From assembly GCA_016714045.1 (NCBI GenBank), contig JADJNY010000002.1, positions 310,001 to 374,000 of the forward strand: 64,000 nt of DNA. The letters run 5' to 3'. This DNA is from Planctomycetota bacterium (GTDB lineage: Bacteria > Planctomycetota > UBA1135 > GCA-002686595). Shown here piece after piece: positions 33,914 to 42,326 of this stretch (positions within the stretch are counted from its first letter, which is position 1; every line of letters begins with the position of its first letter). Below the pieces are notes generated by a model, which had not been told where the DNA came from, made no database searches, and was given only the letters and a program-made list of their open reading frames with translations. Made by a program: the position numbers and the translations under genes.

Positions 33914-33937
33914 GCGCGGCGACCCTCGTCGCTGCGC
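33914..33937. terminator. Hairpin between convergent genes (bidirectional)
   Basis: GCGCGGCGAC (33914-33923), loop CCTC, GTCGCTGCGC (33928-33937): ten pairs including one G-U. It sits in the 63 bp gap between the lipoprotein gene and rmuC. Confidence 0.55.
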
Positions 33938-33969
33938 TCACGCTTCGTTCTTCACGCGTCGCCCGGGGC

Positions 33970-35577
33970 CTAGGCCTCGGGCGGCGTCGTTTCCGGGGCG
34001 TGCGCGCCGCGTGGCGCGGGGATGAGCATTCCGGAGACCGCGTCGCTGGCCGGCAGCGGGAGCTCCGGCGCCTGGAGAGCGCGCGCGACGCCCTCGATCG
34101 GGCGCGCGGTCTCGATCTCCTCGGCGTGCGACGCGCCCAGCTCCTTGAACCGTCGCGCCTGCGGGAGGACGCGGCGCTCGAGCGAGCCCGCGGCGTCGTT
34201 GTACGCGTCGACGGCGGAGTTGAGGCCCTTGCGCACCTTCTCGAGGTGCTCACAGAACTTGACGACGCGCGTGTAGAGCTCGCGCCCTGCGTCGCTGATC
34301 TCCTGCGCGTTCTCGGCGATCTTCTCCTGGCGCCAACCGTACGCGACGGCGCGCAGGAGCGCGATCAACGTCGTCGGCGTCGCGAGGATCACGCGCTGCT
34401 CGACGCCGTCCTCGATGAGCGCGGGGTCCTTCTGCAGCGCGGCGCTGAAGAACGACTCGCCAGGGAGGAACAGCACGACGAACTCGGGCGACGTCGCCTG
34501 CTGCTCGAAGTAGGCCTTCTGGGAGAGCTTGACGAGCTGCGTGCGCACCTGCCGAGCGTGGTCGACGAGCAGCGCGTCGCGCGTCGCGTCGTCCGTCGCA
34601 TCGAGCGAGTCGAGGTAGGCCGACAGCGTCGTCTTCGCGTCGACGACGATCGTCTTGCCGCCCGGGAGGTGCACGACCAGGTCCGGGCGCAGGCGTCCGT
34701 CGTCGGTGTCGCTCGACGCCTGCTCGTGGAAATCGCAGTGGTCGAGCATGCCCGCGAGCTCGACGACACGCTTCAATTGGAGCTCGCCCCAGCGGCCGCG
34801 CACGGCGGGGGCGCGGAGCGCGCGCACGAGGTTCTGCGTTTCCTTCTGCAGGCCCTGCTGCGACGTGACGAGCTGCGTCACCTGGTTCGCGATCTCGCCG
34901 TACGCGCGCTCGCGCTTCGACTCGAGCGCGTTCACCTGCACGTCGAGCTTGCCGAGCGTCTCCTGCAGCGGCTTCACGAGCTGCTCGACCTCCTTCTTGC
35001 GGAGCTCGAGGTCGCCCTGCGCCTGCGCGCGCGTCTCGTCGAAGCGCGCCTTGGCGAGCTCGAGGAACGAAGCGTTGCTCTGCTTGAGGGCTTCGCCGGC
35101 GAGCGACTGGAACGCCTCGCGCAGCTTCGTCCCCGCGTCGTCGAGGACGCGCAGCTTCTCGTCGGTGGCCTGGCGCTCCTTCGCGAGCGTCGTCTCGAGC
35201 CGTCCGCGCGCTTCCCTCGATTCGGCGAGCTCGACCCGCTGGGTCGCGAGCGCCTTCTCGTGGTCGGTGAGGCGCTGCTGGAGCTCGCTCGCGCGGCGAT
35301 CGGCGTCGCTGGCGCGCTGCTCCGCGCGCGCGCGGCCCTGTTCGGACGCGTCGCGACCGGCTTCGAGCTCCTTCGCCTGCGCCGTGAGCTCGTCCGCGCG
35401 CGCGACCGTGCGCGCGAGCTCGCGTTCGAGGCCCGCGATCCGCTCGACGTGGCGCGCCTGTTCCTGCTGCAGTGGCAAGAGCTCGCTCGACGCTCGCTGA
35501 CGCGCGAGGAGCCAGCCGAGCGCCGCGCCGAGCGCGAGCGCCGCGAGACCGATCACGACCGTCCAGACGGGATCCAT
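33970..35577 (-). CDS. rmuC: RmuC-family DNA recombination protein
   Basis: 535 aa from the ATG at 35577. One N-terminal membrane segment (VVIGLAALALGAALGWLLA) is followed by a long coiled coil (about 30-240) rich in Glu, Arg and Ala. The conserved RmuC nuclease-like core follows: VRGRWGELQLKRVVELAGM, RLRPDLVVHLPGGKTIVVDA with KTTLSAYLDS, SPEFVVLFLPGESFFSAAL and ILATPTTLIALLRAVAYGWR. The core has the PD-(D/E)XK-type D...D-x-K pattern. E. coli RmuC limits inversions at short repeats. The gene is convergent with the upstream lipoprotein gene and 41 bp from the oxidoreductase gene, with which it is probably co-transcribed. Confidence 0.94.
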   Translation of the reverse strand: MDPVWTVVIGLAALALGAALGWLLARQRASSELLPLQQEQARHVERIAGLERELARTVARADELTAQAKELEAGRDASEQGRARAEQRASDADRRASELQQRLTDHEKALATQRVELAESREARGRLETTLAKERQATDEKLRVLDDAGTKLREAFQSLAGEALKQSNASFLELAKARFDETRAQAQGDLELRKKEVEQLVKPLQETLGKLDVQVNALESKRERAYGEIANQVTQLVTSQQGLQKETQNLVRALRAPAVRGRWGELQLKRVVELAGMLDHCDFHEQASSDTDDGRLRPDLVVHLPGGKTIVVDAKTTLSAYLDSLDATDDATRDALLVDHARQVRTQLVKLSQKAYFEQQATSPEFVVLFLPGESFFSAALQKDPALIEDGVEQRVILATPTTLIALLRAVAYGWRQEKIAENAQEISDAGRELYTRVVKFCEHLEKVRKGLNSAVDAYNDAAGSLERRVLPQARRFKELGASHAEEIETARPIEGVARALQAPELPLPASDAVSGMLIPAPRGAHAPETTPPEA

Positions 35578-35618
35578 GCGGGGAAGATACTCGAATCGCT
35601 GGCGAGCCGCGATCGACC

Positions 35619-37109
35619 TCAGTCGATCGCGCCCGTCTCCCACGCCGGCGGAACGAGCCTGCGCTTTCCGTCGCTGGAGCGCGCGATCGTGCCGTCGGGC
35701 CGCGTCGGGTCCGGTGCCGCGAAGTCGCGGTCCCACAGCTGGCAGGTGACCTGTTCGTGGCGTTGGTCGAGGGCTTCGCAGTAGTTCGTGAAGACGCAGC
35801 GCCGCACCTCGGCGCCGCGCCCGAGCTCCATCTTGCGCCACCAGTCCGGATCGGCGAGCGACTGGCGCGCGCTCGCGACGAAGTCGCACGCGCCGGAGCG
35901 CAGCGCATCCTCCGCGAGCTCGAACGAGTTGATCCCGCCCGCGCCGACGACCGGGGTCTCGAAGCCGGCGGAGCGCAGCGCTGCGCGGATCGCGCGCGAG
36001 AGGTGGAGGTTGCGTCCGAACGGTCCGCGCGCGTCGAGCTTCGTCGTCGGCATGCACTCGTGACCGCTCGGCCCCGTGTACGGGTAGATCGCCTCGCCGA
36101 CCTTGGGCTGCTTCGCGTCCTCGAACTTGCCGCCTTTCGATACCGACACGAAGTCGATCCCGGCGCGCGCGAGCGCGAGCGAGTGGAAGACCGCGTCCTC
36201 GATCCGCGAGCCGCCCTCGATCACCTCGTCGCCGAGCAGTCGGCAGCCGACGACGAAGCGCGGGCTCACGGCGGCGCGCACGGCTTGGAACACCTCGATC
36301 GCGAGCCGCGAGCGGTGCTCGAGCGAGCCTCCGTATCCGTCCGTGCGCGTGTTCAGCCGCGAAAGGAAGGACGCCATCGTGTAGGCGTGCGCGTAGTGGA
36401 GCTCCACGCCGTCGAAGCCCGCGTCCTCCGCCCTGCGCGCGGCCGCGGCGAAGAGCGGCGGGAGGTCGCGTGGGAGCGCGGCGACGTGGGGGAGGTGCGT
36501 GTCGGTGACGCGCTCGCGGTAGCCGCGCGACAGGTCGTCGAGCTCGCGCGCGGCCAGGATCGTCGTGAGTCGCTCGATCGGAAGGGCGAGGAGGCCTTCG
36601 CGCAGCTCGCCCTCGCCGGCGTTCGCGAGGTGCGCCAGGTCCGCGTGGACGGCGAGGCGCTCGCGGTGCGCCGGCGTGATCACGAGGAAGCGGCGGAACC
36701 ACGCGGCCGGATCGGGGCGGCGCTTGATCGCGAGGAAGTCGATCAGCTGGACGAGGAGCTTCGTGCGGCCGCCCGACGTCGCGCGCACCGCGGTCGCAAG
36801 CTCACCGAGGCCGGGCACGTGCCGGTCGTCACCGATGCGCAAGAGCGGCCCGGACGGCACGTCGCGGATGCCCGTGGCCTCGACCACGAGCACGCCGGGA
36901 AGGCCCTGCGCGAAGCGTGTGTACCAAGCGATGACGTCGGGCGTGACGTGGCCGGACTCCGTCGCGCGCCAGGGGACCATCGCCGGAATCCAGGTGCGCG
37001 TTCGCGTCGTCGCGGCGCCGAGCGGGGCCGGAGCGAACAAGAGCGAGGCGGCGGAGGCGGAGCGGGCGGGCCAGTTCGCGGGCGGGAGATGGCGCGTGGC
37101 GGGGTGCAT
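35619..37109 (-). CDS. NADH:flavin oxidoreductase (old yellow enzyme family)
   Basis: 496 aa, a TIM-barrel flavoenzyme. Visible motifs are WIPAMVPWRATESGHVTPDV (substrate and FMN edge), GFDGVELHYAHAYTMASFLS followed by NTRTDGYGGSLEHRSRLA (FMN-phosphate and catalytic region), PVVGAGGINSFELAEDAL and DFVASARQSLADPDWWRK. In canonical members the motif reads E-x-HGAHGYL; here H-x-YAHAYT replaces it, so substrate use may differ. The C-terminus RCVFTNYCEALDQRHEQVTC carries cysteines but not a clear 4Fe-4S set. OYE-type enzymes reduce activated C=C bonds with NAD(P)H. TACGCT lies 9 nt upstream of the ATG. Confidence 0.88.
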   Translation of the reverse strand: MHPATRHLPPANWPARSASAASLLFAPAPLGAATTRTRTWIPAMVPWRATESGHVTPDVIAWYTRFAQGLPGVLVVEATGIRDVPSGPLLRIGDDRHVPGLGELATAVRATSGGRTKLLVQLIDFLAIKRRPDPAAWFRRFLVITPAHRERLAVHADLAHLANAGEGELREGLLALPIERLTTILAARELDDLSRGYRERVTDTHLPHVAALPRDLPPLFAAAARRAEDAGFDGVELHYAHAYTMASFLSRLNTRTDGYGGSLEHRSRLAIEVFQAVRAAVSPRFVVGCRLLGDEVIEGGSRIEDAVFHSLALARAGIDFVSVSKGGKFEDAKQPKVGEAIYPYTGPSGHECMPTTKLDARGPFGRNLHLSRAIRAALRSAGFETPVVGAGGINSFELAEDALRSGACDFVASARQSLADPDWWRKMELGRGAEVRRCVFTNYCEALDQRHEQVTCQLWDRDFAAPDPTRPDGTIARSSDGKRRLVPPAWETGAID

Positions 37110-37118
37110 CTACGACGA

Positions 37119-37124
37119 GCGTAG
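37119..37124 (-). promoter_or_regulatory. -10-like TACGCT for the oxidoreductase gene
   Basis: Minus-strand TACGCT ends 9 nt before the ATG at 37109. Back to back with the TACGTT at 37185 that serves the divergent gene. Confidence 0.45.
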
Positions 37125-37184
37125 CAGGAGGCTCGCGGCGGACGAGGTCGCTGGCTCGCGCTTGGCCTCACCACGTCGGGCGGG

Positions 37185-37190
37185 TACGTT
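37185..37190 (+). promoter_or_regulatory. -10-like TACGTT for the gene at 37197
   Basis: TACGTT ends 6 nt before the GTG at 37197. A transcript started the usual ~7 nt downstream would begin on the start codon. Confidence 0.45.
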
Positions 37191-37196
37191 GCGCGC

Positions 37197-37742
37197 GTGG
37201 AGGGGGACGTCGAGGTGCCGGAGAGCACGCTGCATCTGGGGGGCTTGGCCTTGGCCCAGGCGGCGTGGGCGGCGAGCGGAAGCGCGAAGGGCGTGGCCCT
37301 CGATCCCATCGCGTTCGTGCGCCGCGGCGCCGAGCTCCAGTTGATGCGCTTCGAGGCGTCGTCCCAGGCCCTGGCGATCCAGGGCGGCCGAGCCGCGCTC
37401 CTGAAGCAGCAGAGCACGCTGGATGCGTGGGCCTTCGCGCGCGAGGGACTGATGGACGAGAACGCTTTCGGCCTCTCGGGCGTCGAGTCGAGCGAAGCCG
37501 GAAAGGTCGACGTGCTCGCGATCGACGCGTGGTCGCACGAGATGAGCGAGGCGATCACGCTGATCCAGGCCTACCAACCCAACACGAGTGGCCGCTTCCG
37601 CGTCCTCGGGGACGCGCTGTTCGTCGCGGCGGGCCAGACGGTGGACGGCGAGCGCGCCGCGACGTGGCGCGAGCAGGTCTACGCGGGCGTGCAGAAGCAC
37701 GAACAGGTCGCCCCCCTCTGGCGTCGCTGGCGCCGCAACTGA
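37197..37742 (+). CDS. Conserved-looking hypothetical protein
   Basis: 181 aa from the GTG at 37197, which follows a TACGTT -10-like site by 6 nt. No signal peptide or membrane segment. Residues about 10-45 (LHLGGLALAQAAWAASGSAK ... LDPIAFVRRGAELQLMRF) and 95-130 (KVDVLAIDAWSHEMSEAITL, then IQAYQP) look like a cytosolic alpha/beta fold. The C-terminus is helical and basic (VAPLWRRWRRN). I do not recognise the family. It stands 45 bp upstream of the SDR-RidA pair and may share their transcript. Confidence 0.6.
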   Translation: MEGDVEVPESTLHLGGLALAQAAWAASGSAKGVALDPIAFVRRGAELQLMRFEASSQALAIQGGRAALLKQQSTLDAWAFAREGLMDENAFGLSGVESSEAGKVDVLAIDAWSHEMSEAITLIQAYQPNTSGRFRVLGDALFVAAGQTVDGERAATWREQVYAGVQKHEQVAPLWRRWRRN

Positions 37743-37787
37743 CGCCGCGCGCTTTACGGCCTTTCCCGCGTCGTTCAGACTGACCCC

Positions 37788-38600
37788 ATGGAACGACGAC
37801 ACGTCGCGTTGGTGACCGGCGGCGGACGCGGGATCGGTCGCGCCATCGCCTTGCGCGCGGCGCGCGCGGGTGCCGCGGTGTTCGTCGCGGCGCGCAGCCA
37901 GGAGGCGTGCATCGAGGTCGTCGACGAGATCGTGGATGGCGGCGGGACCGCGTGGCCGCTCTACCTCGACGTCGCGGACTTCGGGATGTTCGACGAGGTG
38001 CTCGCCGAGGCGCGCGAGCTCGCCTCCGCCGTCGGACCGATCGACTGGCTCGTCAACAACGCCGGCATCGCGCACTCCGCGCCTTTCCTCCAACACGGCC
38101 GTGCGGGCGGCGAGGATCTCTACCAGAAGCACCTCGACGTCAACTTCCACGGCCCGCGCCGCCTGATCGAAGCGCTCGTGCCCGGGATGATCGAGCGCAA
38201 GTACGGCCGCGTCGTCAACGTCGCCTCCTCCGCCGGACTGCAGGGGTATGCGTACGTCGCGGCGTATTGCGCGAGCAAGCATGCGCTGGTCGGATACTCG
38301 ACGAGCGCCGCGCGCGAGCTCGCGAAGACGGGCGTCACGATGAACCTCGTCTGCCCGCACTACGTCGACTCGCCGATGACCGCGGCCTCGATCGAACGCG
38401 TCGTGCAGAAGACGCAGCGCTCCGAGGCCGATGCGCGCGCGTTCTTCGCGGCGCAGAACCCGGGCGGCTCGCTCGTCACGGAAGACGAAGTCGCCGAGAC
38501 GGTGCTCGAGCTGCTCACGAGCGACAGGAACGGCGCGATCGCCGAGCTCGTCGGCGGTCGCGCGACGAAACCCAGGGAAGAGACGGTGCGCTGGCGATGA
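37788..38600 (+). CDS. Short-chain dehydrogenase/reductase (SDR)
   Basis: 270 aa, classical SDR length. NAD(P) binding motif TGGGRGIGRA at 10-19, NNAGIA near 88, the catalytic Ser in VNVASSAGLQG and YCASK with Tyr and Lys near 162. The cofactor loop after strand 2 (AARSQEACIEVV) begins with Arg, which favours NADP. Substrate cannot be deduced; SDRs of this type reduce or oxidise hydroxyacyl or keto groups. It overlaps the RidA-family gene by ATGA, so the two are translated together, which suggests they act in one pathway, perhaps with the OYE enzyme encoded divergently 0.7 kb away. Confidence 0.9.
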   Translation: MERRHVALVTGGGRGIGRAIALRAARAGAAVFVAARSQEACIEVVDEIVDGGGTAWPLYLDVADFGMFDEVLAEARELASAVGPIDWLVNNAGIAHSAPFLQHGRAGGEDLYQKHLDVNFHGPRRLIEALVPGMIERKYGRVVNVASSAGLQGYAYVAAYCASKHALVGYSTSAARELAKTGVTMNLVCPHYVDSPMTAASIERVVQKTQRSEADARAFFAAQNPGGSLVTEDEVAETVLELLTSDRNGAIAELVGGRATKPREETVRWR

Positions 38601-39001
38601 ACCTCGAGACGATCCAACCGAAGGACTGGAAGAAGCCGAGCGGCTACGCGAACGGCGTGCTGGTGAAGGGCGCGGGGCGCCTGCTCTTCGTGGCCGGCCA
38701 GGTCGCGTGGGACAAGGACCAGAAGATCGTGGGCAAGGGCAACTTCGCGCTCCAGTTCGAGCAGGCCTTGCGCAACGTGATCGACGTCGTCACGACCGCG
38801 GGCGGGAAGCCCGAGCACGTCGTACGCCTCACCGTGTTCGTCACGGACAAGCAGCTCTACCTGGCACGCACGAAGGAGATCGGCGCGGCGTGGCGCGAGC
38901 TCATGGGCCGCACGTATCCGGCGATGTCACTCGTGCAGGTCGCGGCGCTGCTCGAAGAGGGCGCGCTGGTCGAGATCGAGGCGACGGCGACGCTGCCCTG
39001 A
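38597..39001 (+). CDS. RidA/YjgF/UK114-family protein
   Basis: 134 aa, starting with the ATGA overlap at 38597. The RidA pattern is visible: LLFVAGQVAWDKDQKIVGKG, FEQALRNVIDVVTTAGGKPE, HVVRLTVFVTD and AMSLVQVAALLEEGALVEIE. In true RidA the loop carries a catalytic Arg before the final strand (typically AR-x-LP...RVEIE). Here the region reads MSLVQVAALLEEGALVEIEA, without that Arg, so it belongs to an Rid subfamily (Rid1-7 type) whose imine deaminase activity is uncertain. Many such genes sit in catabolic operons, where they remove reactive enamines or hydrolyse ring-derived intermediates. Confidence 0.85.
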   Translation: MNLETIQPKDWKKPSGYANGVLVKGAGRLLFVAGQVAWDKDQKIVGKGNFALQFEQALRNVIDVVTTAGGKPEHVVRLTVFVTDKQLYLARTKEIGAAWRELMGRTYPAMSLVQVAALLEEGALVEIEATATLP

Positions 39002-39378
39002 GCCATTCCTTTCCAAAGGGCTCGCGCGGCACAAGCATCTTCACCGTGCCGGCCGACCGTTGCTGAGAGCCCATAGAACCCCGTGCAAGCCCGGGCCGGT
39101 CCTCCGGCCCGGGCTTGTGCGGGGTCCGGAATGCGGGGCAGCCGATGTGTTCCGTTGCGCCCCTTCCCCCTGCATCGTCTCGACTGGCAATTGCGTCCCG
39201 ACCGACACCAGCCCCCCCGCACACTGGGTTGTCGGCAATCTCCCGTGCGTCGAGCGCGCTCACGCACGCGCGCGCGTTCGACCTGACACTACCCAGACTC
39301 CACCCCTGTCGGCATGCACCCACGTCGTCCAGGAAAGGCCCCCTCGCGCGCCGTGCGCCCGAAGACGAAGATCCCAGC
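39002..39378. other. 377 bp region upstream of copZ with hairpin repeat copy 1
   Basis: It contains the hairpin repeat at 39061-39217. The rest (39218-39378) is an AC-rich leader to copZ with no clear ribosome binding site and no recognisable CueR- or CsoR-type operator. No open frame here has coding character. Confidence 0.5.
39061..39217. repeat. Hairpin repeat, copy 1 (upstream of copZ)
   Basis: About 157 bp, homologous to 42108-42264 in the same orientation. Shared blocks are TGCTGAGAGCC, GCAGCCGATGTGTTCCGTTG, CTTCCCCCTGCATCGTCTC and GACACCA. Inside is a 22 bp stem with two G-U pairs: 39078-39099 pairs with 39104-39125, loop TCCT. Stem bases differ from copy 2 while pairing is kept. Confidence 0.8.
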
Positions 39379-39594
39379 ATGAAGACCGTCGACCTCGCAA
39401 TCGAAGGCATGTCCTGCAACCACTGCGTGGGCCGCGTGAAGAAGACGCTCGAGCGCGTGCCCGCGGTGCGCGTCGACGACGTGCAGGTCGGCTCCGCGCG
39501 CGTGACGCTCGAACCGGGCGCCGAACCGCTCGCGCAAGTCCTGGTCGCGCTCGCGGACGCGGGCTTCCCGGCGCGCACGCTGGCGACCGGCTGA
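39379..39594 (+). CDS. copZ: Heavy-metal-associated (HMA) domain copper chaperone
   Basis: 71 aa, a single ferredoxin-fold HMA domain. The metal-binding motif is GMSCNHC at residues 10-16 (LAIEGMSCNHCVGRVKKTLE). The C-terminal GFPA part replaces the usual GY-x-a Tyr, close to CopZ/MerP sequences. It should bind Cu(I), possibly other soft metals, in the cytoplasm and hand it to the P-type ATPase encoded 8 bp downstream. The start at 39379 has no obvious ribosome binding site. Confidence 0.88.
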   Translation: MKTVDLAIEGMSCNHCVGRVKKTLERVPAVRVDDVQVGSARVTLEPGAEPLAQVLVALADAGFPARTLATG

Positions 39595-39602
39595 GGAGCG
39601 CG

Positions 39603-41986
39603 ATGGGCTCCGCCCCGACGCCCTCGAGCGGCCCCGCGCCGTCGCGCTCCGCGCTGGCGATCGAAGTGCGCCTCGACGTCACGGGGATGACGTGCGCCGC
39701 GTGCCAGGCGCACGTTCAGAAGACGCTCGCGCGCGTCCCAGGCGTCGTCGACGCGAGCGTCAGCCTGCTCACGAACAGCGCGCGCGTCCGCATCGATCCC
39801 GCGCGCACTGGGAGCGACGAACTCGTACGCGCCGTCGAGGCGAGCGGGTACACAGCGGCGCTCCCGACTGCAGACCGCGGCGCGCTCGCGGAGGAGGACG
39901 CGCGCGAGACGTTCGAGGAGCGCGAGTACCGAGCGCTGCGGCTCCACGCGTCCGTCGCGCTCGCCGCGGGCGTCGTCGTGATGGTCGCGAGCCTACCGCT
40001 GATGGGCGGAGCCGAGCACGCGCACGGGATCGACCCGCTGATGGCGTGGGTGATGCAACGCGTCGACCCGCTCGCGCGTGCGGCGCTGCCGTGGCTCTAC
40101 GCGCTCGACGCCCGCGTCCTCACGGTCGGCGTGGTCCTCCTGACGACCTTCGTGCTCGCGTGGGCAGGTCGGCGCTTCTTCGTGCGCGCGTGGTCGAGCC
40201 TCCGCAACCGCACGACGGACATGAACACGCTCGTAGCGACGGGCACGGGCGCCGCGTACTCTTGGTCGCTCGTCGCGACCCTGTTCCCGAACTGGTTCCG
40301 AGCGCGCGGGCTCGCGCCCGACGTGTACTGGGAGGCGGTCGTGTTCCTCGTCGCGCTCGTCCTGTGCGGGAACCTGCTCGAGCACCGCGCGCGCCGACGC
40401 ACGTCGGACGCCCTGCGGGCGCTCGTGCGGCTGCAGCCCGCGCGCGCGCGCGTCGAGCGCGGTGGGAAGGAGCTCGACGTCGCGCTCGAAGAGGTCCATC
40501 CCGGCGACGTCGTGCTCACGCGGCCGGGCGAGCGCCTCGCCGTCGACGGCGTCGTCGTCGCTGGAGCGAGCGCCATCGACGAATCGATCCTGACCGGCGA
40601 GTCGATTCCGGTCGCGAAGGGCGCGGGCGACGGCGTGATCGGCGGCACGCTGAACGGGACGGGGGCCTTGCGCTACTGCGCGACGACGCTCGGAGCGGAG
40701 AGCGTGCTCGCGCGCATCGTGGAGCTCGTGAAGAGCGCGCAGGCCTCGCGCGCGCCGATCCAGGCGCTCGCCGACCGCGTTGCCGCGATTTTCGTTCCGG
40801 CCGTGATCGGGTTAGCGCTCGCGACGCTCCTCGTCTGGTTCGCGTTCGGCGACGAGCACGCGTTGCCGCGCGCGTTCGGCGCCGCGGTCGCCGTGCTCGT
40901 GATCGCGTGCCCGTGCGCGATGGGGCTCGCCGTGCCGACGGCGATCGTCGTCGCGAGCGGCCGCGGGGCGCGCGATGGGATCCTCGTGCGCGGCGGCGCC
41001 GCGCTGCAGCGCGCCGGCGAGGTCGACACGGTCGTGTTCGACAAGACGGGCACGCTGACGCTGGGCGCGCCGCGCGTAGAGCGCGTCGTGCTCGCGCCGG
41101 ACGCCCCGCTCGGCGAGGACGAGCTCCTGCGCCGCGTCGCATCGCTCGAAGCGTCGTCCGAGCACCCGCTCGCCAGCGCCTCGTGCGCGCGGCGGATGAG
41201 CGCGGACTCGCACGCGAGCCCATCGAGGCGTTCGCGTCGCGCCCGGGGCGCGGCGCGGAGGCTCGCGTGAGAGGCGCGCGTGTGCTTGTCGGCAACGCGG
41301 CGTATCTGCGCGAGGAGGGCGTCGATCCCGCGTTGCTCGCGTCGATCGCCGACGCCGAGGCGAACCGCGGCGCGACCGTCGTGTTCGTCGCGATCGACGG
41401 CGCGCTCGCGGGGCTCGTCGCGGTGCGCGATCCGCTGCGGCCCGAGGCGAAGTCCGCTGTGGCGGAGCTGCGCGCGATGGGGCTCGACGTCGTGCTGCTC
41501 TCGGGCGACCAGCGCCGCACCGCCGAGGCCGTCGCGCGCGAGCTTGGCATCGAGCGCGTCGTCGCCGAGGTGCTCCCCGCGGGCAAGGTCGCGGAGCTCG
41601 AGCGTCTGCAGCGCGAAGGCCGCGTCGTCGCGATGGCGGGCGACGGAGTGAACGACGCGCCGGCGCTCGCACGCGCGGACGTCGGCATCGCGCTCGGCGC
41701 GGGCGCGGACGTCGCGGTGCAGGCGAGCGACGTGACGCTGATGCGCTCCGACCTCCACGGCGTCGCGCGCACGATCGTCCTCTCGCGCAAAGCGCTCGCG
41801 ACGATGCGGCAGAACCTGTGGTGGGCCTTCGGCTACAACGCGCTGATGATCCCGATCGCGGCGGGGGCCTTCTACCCAGCGTTCGGCCTGCAATTGTCGC
41901 CCGTCCTCGCGAGTGCGGCGATGGCGCTGAGCTCGGTCAGTGTCGTGCTGAACAGCCTGCGGCTCGCGCGAGTCTCGCTCGACTGA
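39603..41986 (+). pseudogene. copA: Cu+-translocating P1B-type ATPase, single frameshift
   Basis: Two frames together make one full-length CopA of about 795 aa. Frame 1 (ATG 39603) holds an HMA domain (GMTCAAC near 31), membrane helices, TDMNTLVATGTGAAY, TGES, the Cu site ACPCAMGLAVPT (about 434) and DKTGTLTLG (about 479), and reaches SLEASSEHPLA (about 520). It then leaves frame near 41172-41180. The second frame carries LVRAADERGLAREP, GDGVNDAPALARADVG, the YN helix (WWAFGYNALMIPIA) and MALSSVSVVLNSLRL, giving the P1B-1 Cu+/Ag+ motif set. One lost G in GCGCGCTC would explain the shift (HPLASALVRAAD). Either inactivating or a sequence error. It follows copZ by 8 bp. Confidence 0.88.
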
Positions 41987-42326
41987 GCACCTACTCTCGA
42001 AAAGGCTCGAGCGGTGCGCCCATCTCCGCCGTGCCCAACGCTCGATGCGGAGCACTCGTTCCGCGAGTTCTCGCGCAACGCGCACTCACGGCCTGCCAGT
42101 CACTCGATGCTGAGAGCCAAGTGAACTCCGTGCCGGCACGCGGCTCGTCCTCCGGCCCGAGCCGGCACGGAGTTCGGAATGCGAAGCAGCCGATGTGTTC
42201 CGTTGCGTCTCTTCCCCCTGCATCGTCTCAGGTGGCAATGGCGTCCCGAATGACACCACCCCCCAGGCACCTCGTGCTGCAGGCCGTCGCGCAGATGCCC
42301 GTGCACGATTCCGTGCCGCTCTTCGG
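41987..42326. other. 340 bp region after copA with hairpin repeat copy 2
   Basis: It separates copA from the 3' end of the leftward broken barrel gene. The hairpin repeat occupies 42108-42264. Its 15 bp perfect stem could also act as a terminator for both neighbours. Nothing else recognised. Confidence 0.5.
42108..42264. repeat. Hairpin repeat, copy 2 (downstream of copA)
   Basis: Direct repeat of 39061-39217. The stem GAACTCCGTGCCGGC (42123-42137) pairs perfectly with GCCGGCACGGAGTTC (42161-42175). Flanking conserved blocks are the same as in copy 1. The two copies bracket copZ-copA. Confidence 0.8.

Noticed and set aside
39061..42264. Composite transposon around copZ-copA
   Set aside because: The flanking 157 bp repeats are in direct orientation but contain no transposase, terminal inverted repeats or visible target duplication. 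Kept only as a repeat pair.
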